Assembly (NCBI GenBank): GCA_035544875.1
Contig: DASZZP010000031.1
Location: 124,001 to 188,000 of the forward strand
Direction of reading: 5' to 3'
From: JASLEW01 sp035544875
GTDB lineage: Bacteria; Acidobacteriota; Thermoanaerobaculia; Multivoradales; UBA5704
DNA length: 64,000 nt
Part shown: positions 53,786 to 63,893 of the stretch, one piece after another
Position numbering within the stretch: the first letter of the stretch is position 1
Layout: each line of letters opens with the position of its first letter
Program-made: the position numbers and the translations under genes
Notes under the pieces: model-generated
Told to the model about the DNA's origin: nothing
Seen by the model: the letters and a program-made list of their open reading frames with translations, nothing else
Databases searched by the model: none

Positions 53786-54043
53786 TTCGCACCTCGAAGG
53801 GAACCGAGACGACCCGCGTGTCCCGTGATGGCCTCATTTGCTGGCGCTTGGAGTCTGGTTCTCAGCAGTGAAGGGTCGAAGCTCGGCATCCAACGTTCTT
53901 ATCGCCCGCGGGCCAGGCCGTCTAGAGCATGTTCATGCTGGTGGCTACCTTCAGGTGCGCGGCGGTATTTTCCAGAAGAGACACCCACCCCATCCGGAAG
54001 GGAGCAGGGGTCTGCTGAGCGAAACGCGACCGCCAAGGGCTCC

Positions 54044-54202
54044 TTGGCGGCGGACCTGCTCGGCATCGGCGAGTACCAGGCCCTTATCGACGATCTCGAA
54101 GAGCTGGAAGCAGTGCGCGCCTATGACGCTGCCAAAGCCAGCGGCGAAATCGCGATTCCGTTCGAGCAGGCGATCGAAGAAATCGAGAAACATCGGAGGT
54201 GA
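54044..54202 (+). pseudogene. Antitoxin remnant (RelB/Phd-like)
   Basis: The 52-codon reading frame ends LIDDLEELEAVRAYDAAKAS then EIAIPFEQAIEEIEKHRR, the C-terminal half of a RelB/Phd-type antitoxin. The N-terminal DNA-binding part is missing: the upstream in-frame sequence has no likely start apart from TTG 54044. A toxin remnant starts at 54199 with a GTGA overlap. This suggests a once-active pair that lost function. Confidence 0.5.
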
Positions 54203-54378
54203 CTTATCGCCTCTTCCTCTTGCCCGGAGTCCTCCATCGCTCTTACTGTGCCAGCCGCCGCGGAGCGACAGGACGCTGCCGTAGGTGCGGCGACTGGGCC
54301 AGCTATCTCGTGCCCTGTCAATCGGTGCCCTGCAATCGTTCGGACTCCGGACGCGCGGAACCGTTCGGCGTGCGCGGC
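54199..54378 (+). pseudogene. RelE/ParE-like toxin remnant
   Basis: From GTG 54199 the frame reads VTYRLFLLPGVLHRSY, the usual start of a RelE-type toxin. After that the frame is broken: a short match to the RelE middle (CRRCGDWASYLV) survives, but no continuous homology follows. The region up to the VapC gene holds no other gene. This is best read as decay of the toxin belonging with the antitoxin remnant. Confidence 0.4.
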
Positions 54379-54876
54379 TCAGCGATCTTTGACGCCGTCA
54401 GGGTCGACGATTTCGAGGAAGGGGAACGGACGGAAGTCCTGGTGGTTGAAGGTGGCGAACCGCCGCACGCCGGCCGACTCCAAGGTGACGGCGAGCGCGG
54501 TATCGAGAATCCGCTTGCGACCCAGGCGAAGGCGATCGAGCAGCTCGAGGGTACGGGCAAGGACGTCCGGAGCGGGGAGCACGCGAACGACCTCCCTGGC
54601 GTGCCAGAAAGTCCGCACCCAGCTCAGACCGTCGCGCATCGGCAAAGGCTTCTCGAAACGTCGAGGGTCGGTCGTCACGTGCAGGAACTCGTAGAGAACC
54701 TGCGGGACGATCGCAAGGGCGCCGCCACGTTCTCGGACCTCTGCTTCGAGGAGGCGGCGCGCCCGATCATGGCGGGGAGCGCCCGCCATGGCCCACGAGA
54801 CCAGGACGTCGGTGTCGACGCCCAGCAACCATCCCTCACGCCGGCTCGTCGCGTGAGGAATGGGGGCTGAGGTCAT
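54379..54876 (-). CDS. VapC-like PIN ribonuclease toxin
   Basis: This 165-residue protein has the PIN acidic residues: D in GVDTDVLVSWAM, E in VLYEFLHVTTDP and D in KRILDTALAVTL, with a final acidic strand ATFNHQDFRPFP. VapC toxins cut specific tRNA or rRNA. The start at ATG 54876 overlaps the antitoxin stop (ATGA). Its neighbour encodes a ribbon-helix-helix antitoxin. All catalytic acids are present, so it is probably functional, unlike the PIN remnant at 13.8 kb. Confidence 0.85.
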   Translation of the reverse strand: MTSAPIPHATSRREGWLLGVDTDVLVSWAMAGAPRHDRARRLLEAEVRERGGALAIVPQVLYEFLHVTTDPRRFEKPLPMRDGLSWVRTFWHAREVVRVLPAPDVLARTLELLDRLRLGRKRILDTALAVTLESAGVRRFATFNHQDFRPFPFLEIVDPDGVKDR

Positions 54877-55112
54877 ATCGTTAGTTTCTCGAGCTTCTCG
54901 TCGAGAATCTCGGACCTGGTCCAGGGCGCCGAGAGCGCACCGCTCGGGTGAGGCGTGAGGTCAAAGAGCGAGCCGGACGAGCCCGACCGATGGGTGAGGT
55001 ATTCCACCATCGCTTCCCGGATGAGCTCGGCGACCGGCCGGCCCAGGCGCTCGGCGGCTGATTTCAGCGCCCGATAATCCTCTTCATCCACGTTGACGGA
55101 TATCGGCTTCAT
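54873..55112 (-). CDS. VapB-like ribbon-helix-helix antitoxin
   Basis: This 79-residue protein starts at ATG 55112 with GGAGGGG upstream. The N-terminal ribbon-helix-helix reads KPISVNVDEEDYRALKSAAE then LGRPVAELIREAMVEYL; the C-terminal half is disordered and should wrap the toxin. It precedes vapC on the same transcript. An 8-bp inverted repeat 42 bp upstream of the start is a likely autoregulatory operator. Confidence 0.85.
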   Translation of the reverse strand: MKPISVNVDEEDYRALKSAAERLGRPVAELIREAMVEYLTHRSGSSGSLFDLTPHPSGALSAPWTRSEILDEKLEKLTI

Positions 55113-55153
55113 GAACGCCCCTCCTCGAGGACTCCTCATCAGACCCAATCAAG

Positions 55154-55176
55154 TCTATATAGAAAACATATATAGA
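55154..55176 (-). promoter_or_regulatory. AT-rich palindromic operator of the vapBC operon
   Basis: The perfect inverted repeat TCTATATA-N7-TATATAGA spans 55154-55176. It lies directly upstream of vapB in the minus direction, in an AT-rich patch of an otherwise GC-rich chromosome. RHH antitoxins bind such palindromes as dimer pairs. The AT-rich sequence may also supply the -10 region of the promoter; a single exact -35/-10 pair could not be decided. Confidence 0.7.
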
Positions 55177-55185
55177 TCAAGGTCC

Positions 55186-55851
55186 CTACGCCGACTCGCG
55201 GACGATGGCGACGCCGCTCGAGGTGCCGAGGCGGGCGGCGCCGGCGGCGATCATGGCGCGGGCGGTGGCGGCGTCGCGGATGCCTCCGGAGGCCTTGACG
55301 CGGAGGCGGCCGGCGGCGGCGCGGGCCAGGAGGGCGACGTCTTCCAGGGTGGCGCCGCCCTTGGAGAGACCGGTCGAGGTCTTGACGAAGTCGGCTCCGG
55401 CGGCGGCGATCAGGCTGACGCCGCGGATCTTTTCCTCCTCGCTGAGCAGGGCGGTCTCGAGGATCACCTTGAGCACCAGGCCGCCCCGTTCGGCACGCGC
55501 GCCGGCCACCCAGGCGGCGAGGTCGTCGGCCACCAGCCCGTCCTCTCCCCCCTTGAGCCAGGAAATGTTGAGCACCGTGTCGAGCTCTTGCGCGCCATCG
55601 GCGATCGCCTGGCGCGACTCGGCGAGGCGGACGGCGGGGTGGACGTAGCCGAGCGGAAAGCCGACCACGGTGCCGGCGTGAACTGCGGTGCCGGCGAGCA
55701 GGCGCGCGGCAAGGGCGACGTAGGTCGGCGGGATGCAGACCGAGGCGAAGCCGTGTTCGGCCGCCTCGGCGATCACGGTCCGGACCTCGTCGGGGCGCGC
55801 CTCGGGGCGCAGCAGGGTGTGATCGATGTAAGAGGAAAGAGGGCGTTGCAT
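55186..55851 (-). CDS. deoC: Deoxyribose-phosphate aldolase
   Basis: This 221-residue class I aldolase converts 2-deoxyribose 5-phosphate to glyceraldehyde 3-phosphate and acetaldehyde. Signatures: YIDHTLLRPEA, SVCIPPTYVALA, the Schiff-base lysine in DFVKTSTGLSKGGAT and KASGGIRDAATA. The start at ATG 55851 is 2 bp from the SpoIID-domain gene's stop, so they are co-transcribed. No other deo genes are adjacent. Confidence 0.93.
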   Translation of the reverse strand: MQRPLSSYIDHTLLRPEARPDEVRTVIAEAAEHGFASVCIPPTYVALAARLLAGTAVHAGTVVGFPLGYVHPAVRLAESRQAIADGAQELDTVLNISWLKGGEDGLVADDLAAWVAGARAERGGLVLKVILETALLSEEEKIRGVSLIAAAGADFVKTSTGLSKGGATLEDVALLARAAAGRLRVKASGGIRDAATARAMIAAGAARLGTSSGVAIVRESA

Positions 55852-55853
55852 CC

Positions 55854-58151
55854 TTAGCGCCCATGACCGGCGTCGGGGGCGGCGGTCTGGAGCCGCACTC
55901 GCGAGAGCTCGACGCCGGAATAGTAGTGGTAGAGGATCTCGCGGTAGTTGTGACCGCGCTGGGCCATGCCGTAGGCACCGACCTGGCAGAGCCCCACGCC
56001 GTGCCCCCAGCCGCGGCCGGTGAACAGCCAGCCCGCTTCCTGCTTCGGCGGCGCCAGGCGCCGGGCAGTGAACAGGGTGTCGGGAACGTCGAGCGTCCAG
56101 CGCACCGCCAGCCCCTCGACGTAGGCGGTCTTGCCGCCGTCGCCTGCGATGCGGATCTTGCCGACCCGCCCCGAGCCGCCGCGCTCCAGGATCTCGAAGC
56201 CCTGGAAGCCGAGCCCCGGGAAGCGCGTCCCCACCTGCGACGCGAGCTGCGAGTCGCTGCGGAAACGGGTCCACGAGCTATAGGAGCTCGAGCGATCGAA
56301 GGCGACACCCTCGAGGTTGACCTCCTGCAGCACTGCCAGCAGGCGGTCGCCATGCCAGAACAGGGTCAGGTTGTCGCCGGGCACCAGGGCCAGCGCCGAG
56401 CTGGCGATCTCCGTTCCACGCCGGCGGAAGGTGGCCAGAGCTCCCGGCAGCAGATAGCTCTTGTCCTCCTTGCCGGCACGCACTGTGAGCTTGCCTTCGG
56501 TCAGGGAGAGGAAGGAAACCTCGTCGCGGCGCACCACCCGCAGCAGCTCGGAGAGCGCCAGCAGCAGCTTCTCGACCTGGTCCTCGCGCAGCTGCTGATC
56601 GAGCGGGCCCGTCAAGAGTCCGCTCTTCTCCAGGTAGGCGGCGCGCCGGCGGTCGTCCTCGCTCCAGTCGCCAGGCGGGTCCTTGATCAGGTAGGCGATG
56701 TCCTGCGGCGCCAGCAGCAGCTTGGCGTCGAGCGCCAGATCGAACGACGAGGCGACGAAGCGCTGGACCTGGCGGCGGTCGAGCGCCGTCAACCGCTCCC
56801 TGTCGGGCGCCGGCAGGCCGGCCAGCAGCGCCAGGTGCTCGAGCCGCGAGGCCAGCTCCTGGGCGGGCGAGGCGGCGGCGAAGGCCGGCAGCAGCCGCCG
56901 GGTCAGCCCGGCCGGGAATCCGGCGCCGGGCGGCAGGTCGCCCGCCAGCGGGACGAATCCCTCTTCCAGGCAAGGGACCCCTTTGAGGTAGGGCTCGTCC
57001 TCCTTGAGCGGGAACATCACCTTGACGTCTTCGGTATGGCCGCCGCAGGTCGAGCTGTAGAGCGCATCGACAAGCTCGCCGCGGTAGAGCAGCACCTCGC
57101 CCGCGGTTTCGGCAACCGCGCGGTCGGAGAGCGGATGCTCGACGTCGAGGCCGCCGTAGACCTGGCAGCGCGGCGTGGCGCAGATGTCATAGCCTTCGCG
57201 CGTGAACTCGCCCAGGTTGCGCAGGGTATAGGTGCGGGCGGCCACGGCCTGCGCCTTGAGCGCCTCGAGCTGGCGGTACTGCTCGGGCCCCATCTCGCTC
57301 GGCACCACCCCGCGCAGGTAGTCCTCGACCGGCAGCTCGTTGATCACGTTGAGCGTCCCGCGATCGTTGAGGAACACCAGGATGCGGCCGCGGTAGCGCT
57401 TGCCCTGCACGCGGATCACCCCGTCTCCGGCCGGGTTGAAGGCCAGCCAGCGGCCGGAATAGAGGTTCGCGCTCTCCCCCTGGATCAGGCGCAGGGCCGG
57501 CTGCGCGACGCTGCCTCCTTCGTTGACGATGAAGGCGCCGGTGACGCCGATCGCCGCCAGCCGGCGCAGGTTGGCCTCTGCCTCCTCGCGGCTGGCGTAG
57601 TGCCCGATGCGCACCCGGTAGAGGTCGATGCTGGCGTCGAAGTGCGACTCTCCGGGCTGGCCGGTCTCGCGCTCCAGGCGGCGGGCCAGATCCTGGCCTT
57701 GCCGCTCGTCGCGCAGCGCCGCCACCTGCAGGCGGTAGAAGCCCTGCTGCGTGCTGGCGGCGGCAGGCTCGACGCGCAACGGCAGGACCGCCGCCACCAC
57801 ACGGCGCTCTCCCGCCTGGACGGTGAGGCCGCTTTCGCAGCACGGCAAGGTCACCGAGGCGAGGTCGCTGGCCAGCCCTACCCGGAGAAAGATCGGCGCC
57901 TGCGGTCCGCCCGCCGGGAGCGGCTCGAGCCGCGCCGGGGGCGGGGGCGGCTGCGGCGCGGCGGGCGCGGCCGGGGCGGAGGGCGCAGCGGGCGGCGGCT
58001 TGCCGGCCTTCTCCCCGCCCGCGGCAGTCCCCGTGCCGGGCGCGGGACGCCGCGCCTTGGTCACCGGTTTCGGCAGGGTCGGTCCACAGGCCACGGCCAC
58101 GAGCAGCGCGAGCGGCGCCAAGCACGCCAGCAGCACCCGGACGCGAGCCAT
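55854..58151 (-). CDS. SpoIID/LytB-domain lipoprotein with SPOR-like region and large insertion
   Basis: This 765-residue envelope protein has a lipobox (LALLVAVACGP) and a Pro/Ala linker. A SPOR-like peptidoglycan-binding part (about 130-205: FYRLQVAALRDERQGQDLA) is followed by the SpoIID domain in two parts. The first is VEDYLRGVVPSEMGPEQYRQ then LKAQAVAARTYTL, STCGGHTEDV; the second, far downstream, is GRGWGHGVGLCQVGAYGMAQ. Between them lie about 300 residues not found in SpoIID. SpoIID-type enzymes are lytic transglycosylases that trim cell-wall glycan. The catalytic Glu of VPSEM is present. The insertion may be a separate fold or regulatory part. Confidence 0.85.
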   Translation of the reverse strand: MARVRVLLACLAPLALLVAVACGPTLPKPVTKARRPAPGTGTAAGGEKAGKPPPAAPSAPAAPAAPQPPPPPARLEPLPAGGPQAPIFLRVGLASDLASVTLPCCESGLTVQAGERRVVAAVLPLRVEPAAASTQQGFYRLQVAALRDERQGQDLARRLERETGQPGESHFDASIDLYRVRIGHYASREEAEANLRRLAAIGVTGAFIVNEGGSVAQPALRLIQGESANLYSGRWLAFNPAGDGVIRVQGKRYRGRILVFLNDRGTLNVINELPVEDYLRGVVPSEMGPEQYRQLEALKAQAVAARTYTLRNLGEFTREGYDICATPRCQVYGGLDVEHPLSDRAVAETAGEVLLYRGELVDALYSSTCGGHTEDVKVMFPLKEDEPYLKGVPCLEEGFVPLAGDLPPGAGFPAGLTRRLLPAFAAASPAQELASRLEHLALLAGLPAPDRERLTALDRRQVQRFVASSFDLALDAKLLLAPQDIAYLIKDPPGDWSEDDRRRAAYLEKSGLLTGPLDQQLREDQVEKLLLALSELLRVVRRDEVSFLSLTEGKLTVRAGKEDKSYLLPGALATFRRRGTEIASSALALVPGDNLTLFWHGDRLLAVLQEVNLEGVAFDRSSSYSSWTRFRSDSQLASQVGTRFPGLGFQGFEILERGGSGRVGKIRIAGDGGKTAYVEGLAVRWTLDVPDTLFTARRLAPPKQEAGWLFTGRGWGHGVGLCQVGAYGMAQRGHNYREILYHYYSGVELSRVRLQTAAPDAGHGR

Positions 58152-58264
58152 CGGGAGGGCGGGTCGCAGCCCGCATTCTTGGCGCCACGGGAATCTCTCG
58201 CGTGCGTGGGTCGCCAGCCGGCGGGGCGAGCTCGTGGCGCTGGGCGAGCGTCGCGGGCGGCCGC

Positions 58265-59086
58265 TCATCGCCGATGCATCTTCGGGGCTTTCTGTTCGCG
58301 CCGGTAGTCGCCCACGGCGGTGAGCACCACCGGCTGGGCCATCTCGTAGAGGCGGCTGACCAGCATGGCGGGAAGGCGGTCGCCCAGTGCCGCGGCCGAG
58401 TCGAAGGTCTGCACGGGGTCGCGCCCGCGGTCGAGGTTGGCAACCGGAGCCCCGGCGGCCTCGGCCTCCAGGCGGTAGTTGGTGGTGAAGAGGGTCGGCA
58501 GCTGGCGCGTGTAGCGCGTGTTGATGATCAGGTAGAGCACGTCGCGGATCCAGGGGGTCGGCTGCTGTGTCCCCAACTCGTCGAGGACCAGGAGCTGGGC
58601 GTCCATCAGGGGATTGAGGATGGCCTGGGTCGACTCCGGCGAGGTGGGGCCGAAGGTCGACTGGAGCTGGTTGAAGAAGGCGTTGAGCTCGACGAAGCGG
58701 CCGCGCACCAGGTAGCGCTCCACCAGCTCGACGAGGACGCCGACCGCGAGGTGGGTCTTGCCGACCCCGGGCGGTCCCATGAACAACAGACCGGAGCGGC
58801 AAGAGCCCTTCTCGTCGAGAAAGCCGTCGGCATAGCGTATGGAAGCGTGGCGCGCCGCGAGGAGCTGGGCGCCGACCCGTTTCGAGCCGCTGCCGACGTT
58901 GAAGTTGGCCAGCCTGCAGCCGCGGTAGCGCTCGGGGATGCCGGCGGCGGCGAGCAGGCGGGGCACCGCGTCATGCTGGCGGCAGAAACAGGGGCGCGCG
59001 GTCCCGGCCCCGCCATCGGCCTCTACCACCCACCCCCGCCCACCGCAGGTCGGGCAGATTGCCCTCTCGACTTCGCTTACCAGCAT
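58265..59086 (-). CDS. DnaC/IstB-like AAA+ ATPase with zinc-binding N-terminus
   Basis: This 273-residue P-loop ATPase is of the DnaC/DnaI helicase-loader type. The N-terminus has a Cys cluster (ICPTCGGRGWVV and RPCFCRQ), probably zinc-binding. The ATPase has MGPPGVGKTHLAVGVLVELV, LLVLDELG and FTTNYRLEA. It loads the replicative helicase at origins or restart sites. No transposase is adjacent, so a chromosomal loader is more likely than IstB of a transposon. It stands alone between the SpoIID-domain gene and hspR. Confidence 0.88.
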   Translation of the reverse strand: MLVSEVERAICPTCGGRGWVVEADGGAGTARPCFCRQHDAVPRLLAAAGIPERYRGCRLANFNVGSGSKRVGAQLLAARHASIRYADGFLDEKGSCRSGLLFMGPPGVGKTHLAVGVLVELVERYLVRGRFVELNAFFNQLQSTFGPTSPESTQAILNPLMDAQLLVLDELGTQQPTPWIRDVLYLIINTRYTRQLPTLFTTNYRLEAEAAGAPVANLDRGRDPVQTFDSAAALGDRLPAMLVSRLYEMAQPVVLTAVGDYRREQKAPKMHRR

Positions 59087-59195
59087 GAAGGAAATCGTAG
59101 CACGCGCCCACCCCGCGCCTTCGCAGATCTACGTCGGCTTGGATGATCCTCTCTGGCGCTGAGGGCGCCGGTCGATTGGTCCTTGGAGATCGAGC

Positions 59196-59277
59196 CCCGG
59201 CGTGCATCGACGCCTCCGCGTAGCCCGGCAGGTCGCTCGCAGCTCTCGGGCTCCTCCGGGCAAAAAAAACCAACGCT
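59196..59277. repeat. Dispersed repeat family B, copy 2
   Basis: This copy matches 11633-11715 (see that entry): about 66 bp at roughly 80 % identity, with the same core GGCTCCTCCGGGCAA. It lies directly 3' of hspR on the minus strand, followed there by a run of A bases on the plus strand. The element's end therefore sits at a T-run on the minus strand, which could help terminate the dnaK-hsp20-hspR transcript. The 59087-59313 intergenic region has no gene. Confidence 0.6.
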
Positions 59278-59313
59278 CGGCATCGGCAGAGCGGCGGTCG
59301 ACCGGAAAACGGC

Positions 59314-59706
59314 TCAGTAGTGGCGCTTGCTCAGCGGGCCGCTGTGGACCTTGACCAGGGCGTTCTGGCGCTCCAGGGCATGGCGGCGCTCCTCGCCCGC
59401 CTGGCGGACGTAGGCGAGGAGGCGGTCGACTTCGCCCTGCATCTGTTCCATCCGCTCTTTCATGTTGAGGATCACTTCGACGCCGGCCAGGTTGACTCCC
59501 AGGTCGCGGGTCAAGGTGAGGATGATCTCGAGGCGCTGGATCGCCTCCTCGTCGTAGAGGCGGGTATTGCCGGAGCTGCGCACCGGCTTGAGCAGCCCCT
59601 CGCGCTCGTAGAGGCGCAGGGTCTGCGGATGGATGTCGAAGCGCTCGGCGACGACGCTGATCATGACGTATTTGGCCTTGCCGCCGCGGCGCCGGGACGA
59701 GGTCAT
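59314..59706 (-). CDS. hspR: HspR-like MerR-family heat-shock repressor
   Basis: This 130-residue MerR-type protein has a winged helix (YVMISVVAERFDIHPQTLRL, YEREGLLKPVRSSGNTRLY) and a coiled-coil dimerisation helix. Its last residues (HSGPLSKRHY) are charged. HspR represses heat-shock operons by binding inverted repeats and uses DnaK as co-repressor. Being the last gene of the dnaK operon fits autoregulation. It overlaps hsp20 by ATGA. No clear HAIR box (CTTGAGT-N7-ACTCAAG) is present near the promoter. Confidence 0.92.
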   Translation of the reverse strand: MTSSRRRGGKAKYVMISVVAERFDIHPQTLRLYEREGLLKPVRSSGNTRLYDEEAIQRLEIILTLTRDLGVNLAGVEVILNMKERMEQMQGEVDRLLAYVRQAGEERRHALERQNALVKVHSGPLSKRHY

Positions 59707-60227
59707 CGGCTCTCTTTCTCGCCGCGCGGCCGGCCCTTTTCGGGCGGCGCGGCGGGCGGCTCGGGCGGCTCGGCCGGCTCGAGGGGGCCGGCGGCATTCG
59801 GCGGGGGGGCCGGCGCGGCACCGAGCTTCGGCAGGTGGATGCGCAGGATCCCCTGCTCGAGAGCGGCGGTGATGCCGTCGGCATCGATCGGCGTCCCGAG
59901 GTCGAAGACCCTGCGGAAGGGGCCGTAGCTGCGCTCCATGCGCAGGAAGGTGCGGTTCTCCTGCAGCGGCTGGCGGCGGCCGGAAAGCTCCAGCCGCCGC
60001 TCCTTAACCTGGAGCTGGAGGTCCTCGCGGCGGACCCCAGACAGCTCGGCGAAGACCAGGTAGGCGCCGGCGGTCTCGATCACGTCGACAGCCGGCGCCC
60101 AGGTGCCCGGCGCCCCTCCCTCCCGCTCCTCGAACTCCGACGACAGCAGCGCCTGCTCGAAGAGGCCGTTGATCCGGTCCTGGATGCGCACCAGCTCATC
60201 GAGGTAGATCTTGCGGAAGGGCGCCAT
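59703..60227 (-). CDS. Small heat-shock protein (Hsp20/alpha-crystallin)
   Basis: This 174-residue chaperone has the alpha-crystallin domain (APAVDVIETAGAYLVFAELS, LQVKERRLELSGRRQ, MERSYGPFRRVFDLGTPID, ALEQGILRIHLPKL) and a long Pro/Ala-rich tail. It holds unfolding proteins for refolding by DnaK. It is the middle gene of dnaK-hsp20-hspR. Its start is 10 bp after the dnaK stop. Confidence 0.93.
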   Translation of the reverse strand: MAPFRKIYLDELVRIQDRINGLFEQALLSSEFEEREGGAPGTWAPAVDVIETAGAYLVFAELSGVRREDLQLQVKERRLELSGRRQPLQENRTFLRMERSYGPFRRVFDLGTPIDADGITAALEQGILRIHLPKLGAAPAPPPNAAGPLEPAEPPEPPAAPPEKGRPRGEKESR

Positions 60228-60236
60228 GGCCGCGGC

Positions 60237-62204
<1,968 letters not shown>

Positions 62205-62275
62205 TCGAGTCCTCCTCCTTGTCCTTTCGCCTCCGAGGTGGCAGCTCACCCGATCTCGGAGGCAGGGTGCCAGCA

Positions 62276-62327
62276 ATTCTAAAACCTTAGTGACGGCCAG
62301 TCAACTTTTTGCCACACCTAGGTTGAC
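62276..62327 (-). promoter_or_regulatory. dnaK promoter with overlapping inverted repeat
   Basis: Minus strand: TTGACT (62304-62299), 17-bp spacer, TAGAAT (62281-62276). This is a strong housekeeping-type promoter 72 bp from the dnaK start. The inverted repeat GTCAAC / GTTGAC (arms 62300-62305 and 62322-62327, 16 bp apart) overlaps the -35 box. It is a candidate HspR operator although it does not match the HAIR consensus. Promoter confidence is good; operator confidence is low. Confidence 0.7.
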
Positions 62328-62377
62328 AAGAAGGCGCGCAGATTTATTCCCGAGGCGAGTCCCGGAGGGGTTCGGGC

Positions 62378-63841
62378 TCAATCGAGCAGGATGATCGGGG
62401 GGGCGGACGAGGGGGCGGCGGTGAGGAGCTGCGGATCGAGGAGGAAGTTGCCGGCAATCGAGCCGGTCGTCTCTCCGTCGGGGAGCGGCTTCCCCTTCTC
62501 CATCGCTTGCAGGGCGTAGCTCTCCTCGTGGGCCGAGTAATCGAGGCTGCCGCCCCCGGGGTCGCGCAGATCGGCCGGGGAGAGAAGACCCGCGGCGGCG
62601 AGCTGCGACAGGCGGTCGGGGAAGCGACCCTCGAGCAGAAAGAAGGTCTTGGCGGCGCCTTCGATCTTGAGGAAGAGCGACTCGCGCTGATTCTGGACCA
62701 GGGCGGCCCGCTCCCCCTTCTGCCAGGGGAAGGGTGCCGACAGCGCCTGCGGCACCGCCCGGCCGACGCCGAAGAGGGCGGCCACCAGCGCCAGGGCGAC
62801 CAGCGAGGCGACCAAGCGCTCGGCCGTCGCCGCCCCCTGCGGGCGCGCCACCTCCATCTTGCGGAATTGCCTGGGCAACGGCGTCTCGGCGACCGCCTGG
62901 GCGGCCGGGGGCGGCGAGGCGGCGACGCTTCCCCGCTCCGGCTTGGCGCGCCGCGCCCCGGGCGGCGGCGGTGGCACTTCGGGGACGAAGGGACGTTCCT
63001 GGGGGCGGCCTGGCACCACTCGTAAACCCGGATTGGTTCCGGCCCCCCCGGCAGCGGAGCCGGCGGCGCCGGCAGTGCCGGCAGGGGACATCCGCGGCCG
63101 CGACCCCGGCGCCATGCCTGAGGAAGGCCCGGGGGCCGGCAGCGGCTGTGGCGCATGCGCCGGCGTCCCTGGCGGCACGAGCGCGGGCCGGGAATGGAGC
63201 GACTGGAGGGGATTCGGCGGCGGCGCCGGAGAGACCGGCGTCGCGGAGGGGAGCGCGGGCAACCGGGGCAAGGGAGGCAGGGAGGCCTGGGTTTGCCCGG
63301 GGGCGCCCGGCGGCGCGCCACCGAGGTGACCGGCGGCCGCGCCGGCCGCTCGATCGGGCGCCGGCTCCGCCCAGTCCTGCAGCGTGCGCAGCAGCAGGTC
63401 CTCGACGGAGATCGGGACGAAGCCATCTTCGTAGGAGACCTCGTCGCCGCTGTAGAACTTGAAATCGCCCTGGTCCCAGTGCAGCAGCTGCTCGAGCTGG
63501 CGGGTGGTCTGGAGCCGCAGGGCGTCGAGCAGCTGGGTCCGGGTGAGATAGCCGCCCTCGACCAGCAGGTCGAGCAGGCGGCCGCCCGTGGCCTTGTGCT
63601 GCGCGGAGGCGCGCGCGAACTGGGCCGCGTCGAGCAGACCCTCGCTCACCAGCAACTGCGACAATCCCTCCTCGACCGTGTGGGTGAGGGCGTCGGCGGC
63701 GACGATCTTGCCGCCGAGGAAGGAAACGGCGACGATATCCTGCTGCCCCTGGATGGTGAGAATGCCGGTCTTGTGCTGCTGGGAGATCATCTGCAGGATC
63801 TCCGGCAGCCCGAAGAGGTCGAGGGAGCCTTCTACCGCCAT
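62378..63841 (-). CDS. DUF4388 (PATAN-like) signalling protein with membrane anchor
   Basis: This 487-residue protein starts at ATG 63841. The first 180 residues include the DUF4388 domain (SLDLFGLPEILQMISQQHKT, VVAADALTHTVEEGLSQLLV) also found in gliding and two-component proteins. A roughly 150-residue Pro/Ala linker follows, then one transmembrane helix (LVASLVALALVAALFGVG). A short globular tail (FFLLEGRFPDRLSQLAAAGL) ends the protein. It may sense or scaffold in envelope signalling; the partner is unknown. Confidence 0.82.
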   Translation of the reverse strand: MAVEGSLDLFGLPEILQMISQQHKTGILTIQGQQDIVAVSFLGGKIVAADALTHTVEEGLSQLLVSEGLLDAAQFARASAQHKATGGRLLDLLVEGGYLTRTQLLDALRLQTTRQLEQLLHWDQGDFKFYSGDEVSYEDGFVPISVEDLLLRTLQDWAEPAPDRAAGAAAGHLGGAPPGAPGQTQASLPPLPRLPALPSATPVSPAPPPNPLQSLHSRPALVPPGTPAHAPQPLPAPGPSSGMAPGSRPRMSPAGTAGAAGSAAGGAGTNPGLRVVPGRPQERPFVPEVPPPPPGARRAKPERGSVAASPPPAAQAVAETPLPRQFRKMEVARPQGAATAERLVASLVALALVAALFGVGRAVPQALSAPFPWQKGERAALVQNQRESLFLKIEGAAKTFFLLEGRFPDRLSQLAAAGLLSPADLRDPGGGSLDYSAHEESYALQAMEKGKPLPDGETTGSIAGNFLLDPQLLTAAPSSAPPIILLD

Positions 63842-63893
63842 GCCGGGCTCCCCGATCCGGCGCTCGCCGATCCCGCGCTCACCGGCCAGCGGC

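Noticed and set aside
55142..55200. tRNA- or riboswitch-like hairpin upstream of vapBC
   Set aside because: The only structure is the TCTATATA palindrome; no cloverleaf or conserved riboswitch core could be drawn.
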